A stretch of DNA of 64,000 bases from Cryptomeria japonica (GCF_030272615.1 NW_026728916.1:1-64000); one strand, 5' to 3'. Shown: positions 32,214 through 44,695, counted from the first letter of the stretch. Notes: generated by a model not told the origin, from the letters alone. Made by a program: numbers and translations.

Positions 32214-32561
32214 TTAAGTGATCACACTATTAGTGTTGAATTGAATCATATTTTGTATTCTTAGATTACTCTTAGTAGAAGTAGTGCGTGGAGGCCTCCA
32301 TTTGGAAATAAATTTTGCCATTACCAAGCCCAAAAGAATGGAAGCCTTGGTTAGATTTGTACAATCAGAAAGGACAAAAACCTAACTGGTTGTTGTCATT
32401 TCTCCTTTAACCCACTTTCCCACAACACGTGCAATTTAGCATTAAAACCCCACCAAAAAATTTCCAAGGACAAGTGGACATAGGAAGTGATCCAATTTGG
32501 TTTTAGTGCGATCCATTCAGTGGCTCTAATGGCTCTAATCTTCCTACATTCTACTTGGAAC

Positions 32562-32830
32562 TATTGGGATGTGAAGCCCAATAGTCATGACTATTCGTCT
32601 TTTAGAAACTCTTTGCTTGAAGCCTTTATATGATTATATATATACTTGAGTATAGTCCATGCTTGATGTGTTGTATTTGTATTATTGATTAATAGAGATT
32701 ACTCCCTACATTTTTGGTGGACGTAACCACTTAGTGGTGAACCACATTAAAACTTGTGTTATGTGTTTTCTATTTTAGTTTTCTGTTAGGAGTTCTTAAA
32801 TATATTTTCTCTGCTTGTTTATAATTAACA
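32562..32830 (+). repeat. 5' LTR (270-bp family)
   Basis: Aligned with 34813-35084: gatgtgaagcccaat, gattatata.atacttgagt, attgattaatagagattactccct, ccacttagtggtgaacca. Confidence 0.88.
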
Positions 32831-32853
32831 ATTGTTAACAGAGCTATGGTAAA

Positions 32854-34758
32854 ATGTTGAGCAGACATGGGTTCCCATGTATTGTGTTTGATCCCAGAGC
32901 TGGGTGCTTTCATGTTATAAGGAGACATGCTAAAGTTTCAAATGATGAGTCCGAATTAGTTGACGAAGCCAAATTAATCATCAATAAATTTCTTGGTAGT
33001 CTAGACTTAGTAGAGAGTGATCTCCAAGTGAAGGTTGAAAATAAATCTCATGTTCATTGGTGGGATGGATGTAAAAAGGGGGAGACTTTGGCTAAAGAAG
33101 AAGAGGGCTTGAAGTAATCATTATTTGAAGAAGAAGAGACTATTTTTTTTTCTTCCAGGATGAGAAGGATGCCTCTTGGGGTGAGGAGGATAGAGTCTCA
33201 AATCTGACAAATGAAAATGACCCTGAAGAAGGTAAGGCCAAAAACTTAGAAGATTGCCTATACGAACGAATTGAGAGACTGAGAGGAAAATTTTATTCTC
33301 ATGGAGTGAATATACAATATGGAAGATGAAATGGCATATTTACGAGACAAATTTATGAAAGAGTGGGAGTTTTTTTAACAAAAAAAGAAATGAAGAGCTG
33401 AAAAAGGAATTGGTTACCGTCAATACATTTTTTTCTAGATTAGACAGTGTTTTAGGTTCTATGGATATGTCAGTAGAAATGAATATAGAGAAGGACATCG
33501 TGTCCTAAGTTTAAATTTTGGACATTGAAGAGGTGAATAAGTGGCTAGACAAGTGAACCCTGTTTGAAACACTCGATCATGGATGGTTGGACAACATAAT
33601 ACAGAGTTTGTTAGTGATAGAAGCAATAAAGGCTGAGAAATTCGACGTGGAGGATGAGGAGAACAAGAAGTTGTATCTAGTAGATTTTCCTGAGACCATG
33701 AAAGTAGAAGAGGCCATTGTCACCATCCCTAATTGCACAAAATATGGGATTCTAGTTTGGAAGCAGTGCCTGCCAGAAAAAGGTAGCAACCATGAATTAG
33801 CAGAGTTAAATCAGGAAAGATCCATTGGAATATTTAATTCCCTAGATTTCATTTCCATTGAATGCATTAAGGAATGAGAACCTCCACTGACAAGAACTAA
33901 CGAAGGGGTTTTGTTGCCAGAGGATGAAGGAGGAAGTACATATTAGGCATGTGAAGATGATGAATTTCATTCTTCTCAGCATGATATTTCCATTGATAGC
34001 TTGTCCACATCTGCCCAAGGTAAGGATCTTCTAAAGAATGCATCTATGAAAATTTCTCATGGAAAGCATTCTGAGCTTTTGGATGAACTAGTGTGTGAAT
34101 ATGAATCACTGGAGGCATTGGCCTAAATTGGAGAATACCCACATAGCTTGGTGTGTACTGATTGGATGAAAATTAATGTTGTGGATTTGTTAAAGGAAGG
34201 ACGACTTGGGCTTCAACAACTAGCCATGGTGGATGGACTTTGTGACATCGTGTATCCTGCTAGACCAATGGTTTTCCATGTGAAGTTGTTACAATATGAT
34301 TGCATTAGTAGGCATGCAAAATGCAACAATGCATCATACTTATGGGCCCTTCCACACCTAACGGCTAGTGGATTTGTAACGGTTTTGGACGTAATCGAGT
34401 TTGGTAGCTTGGTACCAAAAGCTATAGGTGGCATGATGACAATGTCTATTCCAAGGAATATGATGTTTGTTCTAGAACCTTATGAATTGGTATTATTGAG
34501 CAGGCCTCATCAATCATGGTGTTTGAGAAAGATGCCATGTCTTTAGATTTTTTGTTGACGGGGAGCACAAGAGGAGTGTATCGTGATGGAGTGTTTTTTG
34601 AACCTCCAAAAAGTGGATTTGTACCTGAGTTTTTATTAGGAGGAGATGATATATTTGACTCTGATTTGACTTGGAAAAGGCTTATCCATAGTGTCTGTGA
34701 GAAAAATTGTGTGATATTGAAGTCTTTGATGTGCCTGATTTCAATGTGGAGAATTTGA
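32854..34758 (+). pseudogene. unrecognised protein of the non-autonomous LTR element
   Basis: Open stretches at 32854-33117, 33587-33877, 34148-34546 and 34516-34758 appear to be one decayed protein-coding region of roughly 600 codons; 33587-34546 keeps a single frame across two stops. Legible segments: FPCIVFDPRAGCFHVIRRHA; an acidic middle; NCTKYGILVWKQCLPEKG; ARPMVFHVKLLQYDCISRHA; ASGFVTVLDVIEFGSLVPKA; SIPRNMMFVLEPYELVLLSR. No zinc knuckle, protease or RT motif. I do not recognise a family. It could be a divergent gag or a captured host gene. Confidence 0.45.
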
Positions 34759-34812
34759 AATGTAGAGAATACTGAGAGAATGGCTATGCCAGTTGGATTT
34801 CAAGTGGTAGAT

Positions 34813-35084
34813 TGTTGGGATGTGAAGCCCAATGGTGATGACTATTCATCTTCTATAGACTCTTCGCTTGAAGGCTCTATATGATTATATACATACTTGA
34901 GTTTAGTTCATGCTTGATGTGTCTTATTTTCATTATTGATTAATAGAGATTACTCCCTATTTTTTAAATTGTGGATGTTGCCACTTAGTGGTGAACCATG
35001 TCAAAACTTGTCTTATGCATTTTTTGTTTAAGTTTTCTATTTTAAGTTCTTAAATATGTTTTCTCTACTTGTTCATAATTAACA
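34813..35084 (+). repeat. 3' LTR (270-bp family)
   Basis: TG..CA ends. Preceded by a weak purine run (caagtggtagat). Followed by the protease codons GAAGATTCCTCCACTTAC. Confidence 0.88.
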
Positions 35085-35165
35085 AGAAGATTCCTCCACT
35101 TACAAACGGATTCCCAACTTCTCTTCTCTTCTTCCTTCCCCTTTGCCCTTGGCAATTCAACATGC

Positions 35166-35760
35166 ATTATTTCAAACAGGTCTTTTAACTAAAAGAAATA
35201 ACTAAATTATTGAAAATCATATCTAAATAGTTGTCTAAAAATTATAACCAAGGATGAATTTATTGCATGGTAGTGCATGCTAGTGAAATTGAGTTGAATA
35301 ATAGGACACAAGCATCACTTGTCAACATGAATTTACTATCATGGATATTTGTAAGATAAAAATGGAGAGCATTCTCTCATTTAAATGAATGAATGCATAT
35401 CTTATTATGCATCTAGTATAAAATGATAGGTCATTTCTGAATCTCTGAGTCATGAAATGTTTTGTGAGTGTATCCCTTTGATGTTAGATCATATTATAAT
35501 TTTTAAAATTTAGTTGAATGATTTTCTTTTCAATAATTCTTCCCTATGGAATGGATCTTTGTATTCTTCTTTTTTTGTTAGTTTAGCTATCTTTCTTGCA
35601 TACTCTTCAAATTTTAAATCATACCGTCTGAAATAGTTGACCCTCTCAAACATTGTTAATTCAATAATTATTGAAACATTTGTCCATATTTATTTGTAAT
35701 CATAAATATAAAAAAGAAGAAAAAAATCTTTGTACAGTTGTTCAGAATAATCATCTCTTT
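35166..35760. other. flank sequence related to 4430-4690 and 60440-60680
   Basis: Bases 35460-35690 share gatgttagat, gattttcttttcaataattcttcc, atggaatg.at.tttgt and ccctctcaaacat with the flank of the two gypsy-bearing units. Here there is no gypsy element to the left, so this is the empty-side version of the boundary. No gene. Confidence 0.6.
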
Positions 35761-35925
35761 ACATAGTAGTTTAGAACTATTTCACCTTATTGTGCAAACA
35801 AAAATAAGAGAGTATGTGAAATCCAAGAAGTTAGATCAAAATGTTTGTAATTTTTCATGAATTTAGTCTCTGTTATAGGGTTACTGAAAGGGCTACAAAA
35901 TAAAGAAGCAACATTGATAACACAT
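35761..35925 (-). pseudogene. 3'-end relic of a subtype-1 aspartic protease
   Basis: Matches the stop-codon region and downstream flank of the 8165 and 46904 genes (ttattgtgcaaac.a, gtttgtaatt.ttc.tgaattta.tctct, tatagggtta.tga.a..gctacaaaataaagaag). Only the last dozen or so codons remain before a copia relic begins at about 35930. It faces the plus-strand protease fragment that ends at 35165, so two different truncated copies lie tail-to-tail. Confidence 0.75.
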
Positions 35926-35929
35926 GTTA

Positions 35930-37700
35930 TTTAGATTATGGGTGTTATAGCCATATGTCAAAAAATGAGAACCTATTTTCTACAATAGACAAATATTTCA
36001 AATCCAACTTCAAGCTTGGTGATGATGAAACATTGGAGGATGCTGCAAAAGGAAATATGAAAGTCCATACAAGAAAAGATATGAAAAGTGTGAAAGAAAT
36101 TTATTACACTCCACAATTAAAGAATAATTTGTTGACTATTGGATAATTTGAAGAGAATAAATATAAAGTATTATTTTAAAATTAGTAATATACAATATAT
36201 GATATGAATCAAGACAATTGGGTGGTTACAGTTGTGTCTATGTCAAAGAATTGGATGTCCTCATTGATGTTTGGTGAACACAATTGGAAATTCTTGTCAA
36301 TATGGAATATGAATATAAAATTTTGTTGTGGCATCTCAAGTATGACCATTTGAAATTTCATAGCTTGAAGCTTTGTTGAGGAACACAAGAAGGTTTGTCA
36401 AAGATGTTCTAAAGGAGAGCATGTAATGGAAAAAAGTTTCAAAAGGCAATGCATGGAGGATCCATTATTCACTTCGGCTAGTTAAGTCAGGCATTTGTGG
36501 TCCTATGTAAACAAAGAGTTTAGGTAAGTCATCATATTTTTTTATGTTTATTGATGAATACTCACAAAAGTGTTTCGTTCACTTATTGAGGACCAAGGAT
36601 TAAGCCTCTAAAACATTTGAGAGGTTTAAATCCCTTACGGAAAATGAAAAATTGTACAAAATCAAATGCTTAATAAATACTCATAGAGGATAATTTTGTT
36701 GAAGAGATTTTTGAAATTATTGTAATATGAATCCTATCAAAAGACAAATCACCACTTCTTACACACCTCAAGAAAATGGAGTAGATGAAGAGAAAAATTA
36801 TATAGCGGTGGAAATGACAAGGAGTATGTTATAGACCAAGTGATTAGGCAATTATTTCTAGGGTGGTCTAGTTACTACAATATTGCACATTCTCAATTGC
36901 AGTCTCACTAGTGTGCTGAATATGATGACTCTTTCTAAAGCCTTGTAGGAGAAAAAGCCAAATGTTAGTTATTTAATTTTTTTGGTTATTTAGCCTATGT
37001 TCATGTGGCTAATCAAAAGAGATAAAATTTAGATTCAAAAATTAAGTCAAGGATTTTTGTTGGGTATAATAAGAAAATTAAGGCTTACATGTTGCATAAT
37101 CCTCTCACTAATAGCCTTATTGTGTTATGACATGTTATTTTTTATGGAGGGGGAGATTATGCTAATAAAAAGGGCCATGTTAAGATGTCAAAATCTATTT
37201 TGAATAGTTATAGTATTCAAGGTATTCACCATGAATAACCAACCAATATTTTAGTTTCAAGTGCTACAAATCCACCAAGTAGTCCCTTATATAATTCTTT
37301 AATTCCAAGTTCTACATTTAGAAAGTAAAACATTTATGTGATATTTATCAAAGGAGCAGAAGACAAACACATGAAGAGAACTCATTTGGTGATATAGTAA
37401 GTTTTTCTTTGCTTTCAAAAAAATTGAGCCATCTTGTTTTCAAGATGCATGCACTAATGAGGTTCAGTTGCAACGAAAGGAAGAAGAGATAGGTTTAATT
37501 CATAGGAATAATGATTGGGAGTTTATAAAGCTCCCAAATATCGATAAAAAGTTTGGTGTTAAGTTGGTCTACAAGACTAAGAGAAACAATCATAAGAGTG
37601 TGGAAAAAATACAAAGCATAGTTAGTTGAAAAGGTTGAGTATTCAAAGATTCAAGATCAGATTGCAAGAACTCTTTGAATCAAGGAAGTTGAAAAATGAT
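35930..37700 (+). mobile_element. Ty1/copia relic (protease end, integrase, start of RT)
   Basis: LDYGCYSHMSKNENLFSTID corresponds to the copia pre-integrase segment, followed by FKLGDDETLEDAAKGNMKV and IYYTPQLKNNLLTIG. GAG-pre-integrase text (KYDHLKFHSLKL) and a degraded integrase core lie at about 36500-36850. The RT N-terminal signature is at about 37480-37640 (EEEIGLIHRNNDWEFIKLPN, FGVKLVYKTKRNN). No catalytic RT box and no LTR follow; it ends near 37700. Many stops. Contiguous with, and truncating, the protease 3' relic. Confidence 0.8.
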
Positions 37701-37935
37701 GCTTTAGCACCACCATGGTCCAACTCACTTTAATTGTTAGATGCACCACCAGTAAAATCATCTTGATTTCCATATGTAGTTCTACATATTTTGACAATTA
37801 AATTCAATTTTGTTTATCTTTTAACAAGCTTTATTTTCCATTCAAGTCAATTGTTATACATAGTGAGAATAATGCATGAAAATTTACCTAAATTTTTACC
37901 TACCATAATAAACTCCTATTATATTTACGTGATCT

Positions 37936-39144
37936 TGTTAGATAGTTTAAATAACCAAAAGACAACTGAGAGCAGGGGGGTGAATGAGTTGTCTTAGATT
38001 ACCAGAACCTTAAGCAATTAAAACTTTAATAAAGAAACCCAAAAGATCAATATCGGAATGCATAAACCAAATAAAGACATAGCAGATAAACTAATTAAGC
38101 ATAAAAAACAATCAGAGAATAAATACCAACCACATGACACTAAGATTTGTACTTGGAAAACCTGGTAAAGGGAAAAACCACGGTGTGAAGCCTACCCATA
38201 GTTAGATAATACTTTTGCAGTAAGTATGTGAATTACAAATGAGGGGCCTACACTTGTAGGAAGGCCAACAACCTAGAGAACACTGCTTATCACAAAAGGA
38301 GTCTCACTAACTACATAGAAATATAGACTACAATCTAAAAGAAAGAATGAATTGCAAAGATAGCATGCATCTCCTATGCCTGAGTCTAGTTCTAGTTAAG
38401 CTCAATGCCAGAGGACTAAATCCTCTTACATAAATCCAACTCGATCACCAATGATCGACCAAATCCTCTACTTGAATGATAATTACTTTATTCGCACATT
38501 ACATATCCATATCTCGTACCCATATGATCTACAATGAGAGCTTACATCATATATCTACAAACTCTCGACCATAGATAATAAGGTCGGCCATCAGACAATA
38601 AACCAATTACATAATTACAAAACATGTTAGCTTGATAACAAACAAATAGTATCCAACCCATAACACATCCCAGAAATGAATCAAGAGGTCCAATCCACAT
38701 GTTACATTATGTCGGTCCATAACCTAGATAAACCGAGACCCAATTTTAGGTCCACACATGCTAAAGCAATGATCCCAATCAACCAAGCCTCTAACACAAT
38801 CACCATCAATATCCTAAATCTCCACTAGAAGTTGCACCAACACCACTTATGCATAACATCAAATATCTTCATCAAAGCTCTACTGGTGAAACCCTCACCG
38901 GAATAATAAACCAAGCTTACTAGCCTACAAGACAACAGTCGATCACCAAATCAAAACCAACTAACTGAACATGAATTAGAGTAGCATTCATAAGCCAATT
39001 CCATAAACCAAACATGTCGGAGCATACCAGATCATCATGATCTAATCCAACCAGAAACCAAACAACCTACCCGAACAAGAAGAATGTCAGTAAAGCAACC
39101 AAAACAACTATTGTTGACATCAATGACAAAACAACAATGCAACA
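37936..39144 (-). repeat. probable 3' LTR of the minus-strand copia element
   Basis: About 1.2 kb between tgttagatag (37936, LTR end ..CA on the minus strand) and caatgcaaca (39144, LTR start TGTTG). It lies directly after purine-rich tracts read on the minus strand (complements of tatccccctttggca, atgctccccctgaag, ctctccccctttga), which are characteristic of the 3' part of large plant copia elements. Boundaries are estimates; the partner LTR is not in the window. Confidence 0.55.
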
Positions 39145-41695
39145 CATAATCAATTCCTCCAGATGGCCAAAAATATCCCCCTTTGGCATTGATGGAAACA
39201 CTACATGTGAAAAAAATCCAAGTACCAAGAAGTGCTAAACAAATCTTCACAAAAGAATATAGCAGTGAAGTTCTAAAACATGCTCCCCCTGAAGTATACA
39301 TCCCTTAAGTTTTTCACATGAATATCTCTCCCCCTTTGATATCAATGCCAGAAATCTAATAAAAATATCAAAGCAAAAATAAAAAACCACTGAATCATAA
39401 GGCTAACTACTCCCCCTGAGTAGTAGCATCCCCACATCAGTCCAAAATGAATGGAATCTATGATAATGCATACCGATCTTATGCCAAAAAAATCAATTAG
39501 TTCTTTGTCGAAGGGGTAGAAACCCCTAATTTGTCTCTCAGGTACTCAAACGATTCTTTAGGCAAACATTTAGTGAAAATATCTGCAATCTTCTCTTTAA
39601 TGTTCATAGAAACTAGTCTAACCTAATTCTCTTCCACCTTTTCCTTCAAAAAGTTATACTTAATAGATATATACTTTGTATTAGAGTGAAATATCAGCTT
39701 CTTTCATATGTCAATATCAGTAGAGTTATCACAATAAATAACTACTGGTCCAATGTAATGAACTTTAATATCATTCAACATTTTCTTCATCCATAGAACT
39801 TGTGTACAATTAGTTAGAACATCAACATAGTCATCTTCAACAATAGATAAAGAAGTACATGACCTTTTCTTGCTGATACATGAAACCAACTTATTTCCAA
39901 GAAAGAAAGCTTCACCGAAAGTTCTTTTCCGATCATCAACATCACCTTCCCAATCTGCATCTGTATATGCACATAAAGTAAAGTCATCATCCTTAAGGTA
40001 CCACAAACTATATTTAGAAGTACCTTGCAAGTATCTAAAAACTCTTTTCATAGAAGTCTCATGATTTTCTCTAGGATCACTTTGATAACTTGATGCAATA
40101 CAAACAACATTCATTATGTCAGGCCTAATCTAAGTCAAATATAGCATACCTCCAATCATAGACTTGTATCTTGTAAGATTTACCAGTGCAGATACATCTT
40201 TCCTTGACAATTTCTCACTGGTGACCATATGAGTACTTATAGATTTAGTCTTCCATACCAAATTTCTTCAATAGTTCCCTAGCATACTTAGTTTGATAGA
40301 TGAAAATATCTTTATTAGTTTGAGTAATCTGCAAACCAAAGAAAATTTCATTTCCCCAATCATAGACATTTCAAATTCTTTCTCCATATTTTTAGAAAAT
40401 TTCATGCATAACTTATCTTCACCTGCAAAAATGATGCCATCAACAAATACCTCAATAATTAGTATATCATCATTAGTGACTTCATAGTATAGATTACTGT
40501 CAGCATTACCTTTATTGAAACCAAGCCTAAAAGTATATTTATTCAACCTTGCATACCAAGCTCTAAGTGCCTATTTCAATCAATATAAAGCTTTCCTTAA
40601 CCTGCAAACCATATTTTTATCATCTGAAAGTGAAAAGCCATCAGGTTGCCCAATATAAACTTCCTCATCAAGATCTCCATTCAAAAATGCACACTTAACA
40701 TCCATTTGATGAACCTTGTAGTTTTTATGTGCAACATAGGCAAGAAATAATCTTACAACTTCAATCCTAGCTACCGATGCAAAAGTTTCACCATAATCAA
40801 TTCCTTACTTATGAGAATATCCTTTACAAACCAATCTAGCTTTATTCCTTACAACTTGTCCATCTTCATTAAATTTATTCCTAAAATCCCATTTAGTTCC
40901 AATAACATTCTTAATTTTAGGCTGGGGAACTAAAGTTCATGTGTTATTCTTCTCAATTTGATCTAATTATTCTTCTATAGCTTTCATCCAACATTCATCT
41001 TTACATGCTTCAATTACCGATACCGGTTCAACTTGAGAAATTAAATATACCTCATTAGCTACCAATCTCCTTCTTGTCATCACTCCATTTCTCTTATCCC
41101 CAATGATATGATCTTTTGAATGATTCAATGTCACATACCTAGGAGTGTTCTAATTCTTTGTTCCTCTTTCCCATCCTTCAGTTACTGTTGAATTTTTTGA
41201 TACTGCTAGAGTAACTTGCTCAACTTTCTATTCTGGTAAAGGTATTACCAGTTTAGTTATGATCATTTCCACTACCAGTTTTTGCTCATAAACTCTGATT
41301 TGACTTCTATTCAGCTCATCCACCTTGATATTAGTGCTCTCCACAATTCTCTTCAATCTTTTGTTATAATATCTATATACTTTGCTTTCATTAGAATAAC
41401 CAATAAATATTCCTTCATCACATCTAAGATCAAATTTTCCAATGATATCATCTCTCCTAATATAATATTTACTACAAAAGATTTTGAAATACTTAGTTGT
41501 AGGTGTATTGCCAAACCATAATTCATAAGGTGTCTTACCAGTTTTTTCTTTGATATGTACTCTGTTGAATGTATAGACTGCTTTTCTTATTGCTTGTCTC
41601 CAATAAATTTGAGCTAGATTAGCTTCCATCATCATTTTTCTAAAGCCGGAACAATTGTCAAGAAATCTTCGAGAGCTTAACCTCACTCATGGGTA
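39145..41695 (-). mobile_element. Ty1/copia element, 5'-truncated (integrase C-term, RT, RNase H)
   Basis: Reading leftward: integrase core/C-term at 41228-41686 (FRKMMMEANLAQIYWRQAI, KTGKTPYELWFGNTPTTKYF, KFDLRCDEGIFIGYSNESK); RT at 40268-40980 with the catalytic box mutated to FVDG (IIEVFVDGIIFAG; family YVDD); RNase H at 39704-40114 (RVFRYLQGTSKYSLWY, YTDADWEGDVDDRKRT, VLWMKKML). Less decayed than the neighbouring copia relic. Upstream (right) it stops abruptly against a LINE relic at about 41695, so gag and the 5' LTR are lost. Confidence 0.85.
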
Positions 41696-41699
41696 ACTT

Positions 41700-43640
41700 C
41701 CTGAGTAGTGAAGACATTCTCATTTAGACAACGAAATTCCTAAATAATGTCTGAAATCTTTGAGAGAATCAACTCACCTTCTTTAATTCTCTTAATGCCC
41801 AGTGGGGAATGATGAGCCTACAAAGTAAGGAAAAATTTCTTAGATGCTCGATAACTCATATTTAAGAGATGAAGCTTGTATTTGATGTAATCTCTTGTAG
41901 CAACAAAGATATCATTAACCTATTTTTTGTGGTAAAGGTTCTCCATCGTCACTTGTAGATTGTAAGAAAAGGGATTGTGACAAGATACTCAATGGTATAG
42001 TAGAGATCTGAAGTGGTAGTTTCCTAGGACCATTCATGGAAGAGAGGAAGTTGTAAATCATATATATGGAGGAACAAAGTGTCATGTAGGATAGAATGGT
42101 TCTACCAAGCAATCTAACCAGCCTATTGAGTAGGATGGCACTTTAGGTTATAGACCCATAGCATGTGGGCCACCATAGGCATATAACTTCAAGAAATATT
42201 CTAGAAAAAATGAATTTTAGATGAATGAGCTTAGACCACCAGTTAGTAAACAAAAAAATTGATGGGAAAAGGGTTTGACAAGGTGACCTTAGGATGAGGC
42301 AAAATCATTAGTGCCTAGGAACTGAAGAGAAGGTAAAAATAGATTGTTCTATCAACATGGCATGATCAATCCTTTTAAGAACTCGGTCATTACCTACCTA
42401 AAACTCACTCCATGCATGCCACACAATATTTTGTTGGTAGTAAAAGGAATTAGGAGTATAAAAACTTGATTTATGGCATGAAAGGGAACTTATCCCTTTT
42501 TATAAAATGCTACTTCAACCATATTTATATTATCACATAACACCCAAGTGTCTAGAGGCATTTAATTAGCAATCCACTACTAAAGACTAGGTCTCTTTAT
42601 AATATCATTGGGAGCACAAACATTAATTATCCTAAATAAGTGATTTATGATAGACAAGAAGGTCCATAACTCGCTATTGTATGGTCAAATCAATGATCAA
42701 TCGCACAAATTGACCAATGTGGTGCAAGCGTAGTGACTACCCCTCCATGCCTAGCCTTGTTATAGGAAGCAAGAAAAAGGCTACTTAACCAAATAACTCT
42801 GCATGTTGCAAAAAAGGTTAGTTGGATGAGATGAAATCATAGATATAGGATAGAGTGTCTACACAAAAGTTGAAGACACAAAAGCCTCAATAGTGGTGGG
42901 AGCAATATTTTCCTTCCCCTTCTTAGAAGGGTTTGAAATGGGCATGGTAGGTGGTGACTACATAAGCAATGATTGCATGCTAGTTGCATCAATTGGCTTA
43001 GCTGAACAATTGCTAGAATTACCAGAGATTTTACCCTTGTAGGTAATTATAGGCCATTTTCCCTCCAAAATAGAAACCTCAAGAGAACGTTGAGAATCAT
43101 AACTCTTAGGAGGTGACCTAGCTCAAGGATAACCTAAAGAGAAATCTTAGTTTCATGCTCTAAAGATTAACCCAAAAAGAGTATTGGGTAAATTTACATA
43201 GGGCACATGTTTGGTGTGGTAAAGACCTCCTATTTGAATGTCCACCATCCCTTTGAGGTCACAATACAAGTTGACATTAACATAGACCCTTTTTTGGGAT
43301 CGAGCATGATAAAAGAGGTCAGGTTTGACACAAACAAACATTACTAAAGGATTGGGTAATGATTAGCAATAAAAGGCCAACAAGGAAAAGGCAACTCAAT
43401 GAATTTAATCTAAACTGGGAAACAAAGCCTTTTCTGATTACAAACTATGAAGTCTCAAGACCAAGGTTGGAAGACCAAGAAAGAGGACCTGACATACTAG
43501 GGGACATGTTGGAAAATAGCTTGAACATGGTTAACCTCAATTAAACAAAATAAAAAAATATGCTTGGTCAGATTTTGGATGCCATGTAAGCAATCCTCGT
43601 TAGGGTTCCATGCCTTCACAACTCAAGCCTAGAGAATTCT
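41700..43640 (-). mobile_element. LINE relic, ORF1 end and ORF2 endonuclease region
   Basis: On the minus strand, 43153-43341 reads KRVYVNVNLYCDLKGMVDIQ, the ARICVEVDLSKGLP segment of plant LINE ORF1. Further left are endonuclease-like fragments (GVV.L..HHIGQFVRLIIDLTIQ and a degraded GDFN region at about 42540-42700). At about 41740-41850 there is HHSPLGIKRIKEGELIL plus ENVFTTQE, the linker that precedes the RT in LINE ORF2. Heavily decayed. The 3' half is absent, and copia integrase follows directly. Confidence 0.55.
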
Positions 43641-44439
43641 TTGAGGGGGGATCCTCATAGCAAAAAATCCTATCAAATTATGCTTCTCTAACCATTAATA
43701 TGCATTCTCAAAATCCCAGATGGACAAAATGAAATTTATAGGTTTATCGAAAGATGTACCTCATGAAACACTTTGGGCACAATTTTTTGGGCACGTTTAT
43801 TCACACGAGCTATTATCACCAATTGCCAAATCATCAACCCCAACATTAACTATTATTGTGAGGCTGACTGAGGCCATTATAAAGCCAAAGGACCCCCATA
43901 GTTAAAGTATTATGACATAAGGTTGAGGAAAACCACACAGTATGCAAGGAAGACACAAAACCTTAGCAAAGCACAAAACCATCAATGTAGGACCAATTTT
44001 GGGAGAGGGACAAGCATCGATTTCGATATATAATATATTTTATCATAATATATAAAAATCTATTTAAAAATTAAAATAGTTTACAGAAATTCAGTTATTA
44101 AAATATGAAAGTTATTAAACTTCAATGTATTTAATTGTTAATGAAATCTAATAGAAATTAAACTTAAATTTTGTTAAAAAAAGAAAAAAACTCTTTCGTA
44201 ATAAAAAATTGAAATTTAAAATATTTAATTATTACTAAATACATAAGATTTATATTTTTATTCATAATCAAACAAGTAAATGAAATAAAAATTTATTTCT
44301 ATCAAAATATAAATTTTAATTTATATTAAAAATACTAAAATTTTAATATTTAAATAATTTAATATAAATAACATTTTAAAATGAGAGCAAGCACTAAAAG
44401 GATGCAAAGACACAACAAAGCCACTAAAAGGATGCAAAG
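43641..44439. other. no gene; AT-rich after 44030
   Basis: 43641-43920 may be the remainder of the LINE ORF1 on the minus strand, but it is not legible. 44030-44390 is very AT-rich with no signal. Confidence 0.45.
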
Positions 44440-44695
44440 CCACAACACGGAAATTGAGGATATTAAGCTGCCTGTGGACAATATGGAACAAATGGAGCTG
44501 GGGTGGAAATGCTTTAGAAATTGACCTAAGCCTGAGCTACAATCGGTCTTTTTTAGTTTTTAGTCTGTGTTCTCTTGTTTGCTGGCGTTTTGTTCGCCAA
44601 CTGTCTTTCCTTTGGTTGTTGTCTTTTGTTTAGCTACACTGTAATGTTTATCTTTTGATCTTCTGTCTCCATCAAAAACTATTTTCCCTTAATCA
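44440..44695 (+). mobile_element. 5'-truncated LINE tail
   Basis: About 250 bp of T/G-rich 3' UTR-like sequence (gtctgtgttctcttgtttgctggcg in two parts: gtctgtgttctcttgt, ttgctggcgttttgttcgcc) ending cccttaatcaaaaac. This matches the terminus of the retroposon at 30593-32213 (minus strand). Confidence 0.5.

Larger units (their letters stand above)
32562..35084 (+). mobile_element. non-autonomous LTR retrotransposon with an unrecognised ORF
   Basis: LTRs at 32562-32830 and 34813-35084 (about 270 bp, TGTTGGGATGTG to ATAATTAACA; the left one starts TATTGGG). A relic primer-binding site at 32833-32844 (TGTTAACAGAGC, 10 of 12 bases of the Met-tRNA type). Flanking pentamers GGAAC (32557-32561) and AGAAG (35085-35089) are a decayed 5-bp TSD. 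The uninterrupted protease paralog reads AGAAG at this point. The 2-kb interior encodes no pol domain. Confidence 0.85.
30385..35165 (+). pseudogene. shattered subtype-1 aspartic protease with two nested transposon insertions
   Basis: Promoter at 30385-30563 (TATAAATG at 30486-30493), in reverse to 9602-9935. Start codon 30564-30566. Eleven codons on, after GTGATCACATTATT, a 1.6-kb element intervenes (30593-32213). Coding similarity resumes at 32214-32561: codons for ITLLVLN, a stop, then VVRGGLHLE, KPKRMEALVRFVQSERTKT, and degraded forms of PPKNF and the DTGS region. A second element (32562-35084) interrupts just before the codons for DSSTY. Coding then continues at 35085 (EDSSTYKRIPNFSS) to about 35165, where it is lost. 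At least five stops and several shifts remain even with both insertions set aside. Confidence 0.88.
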
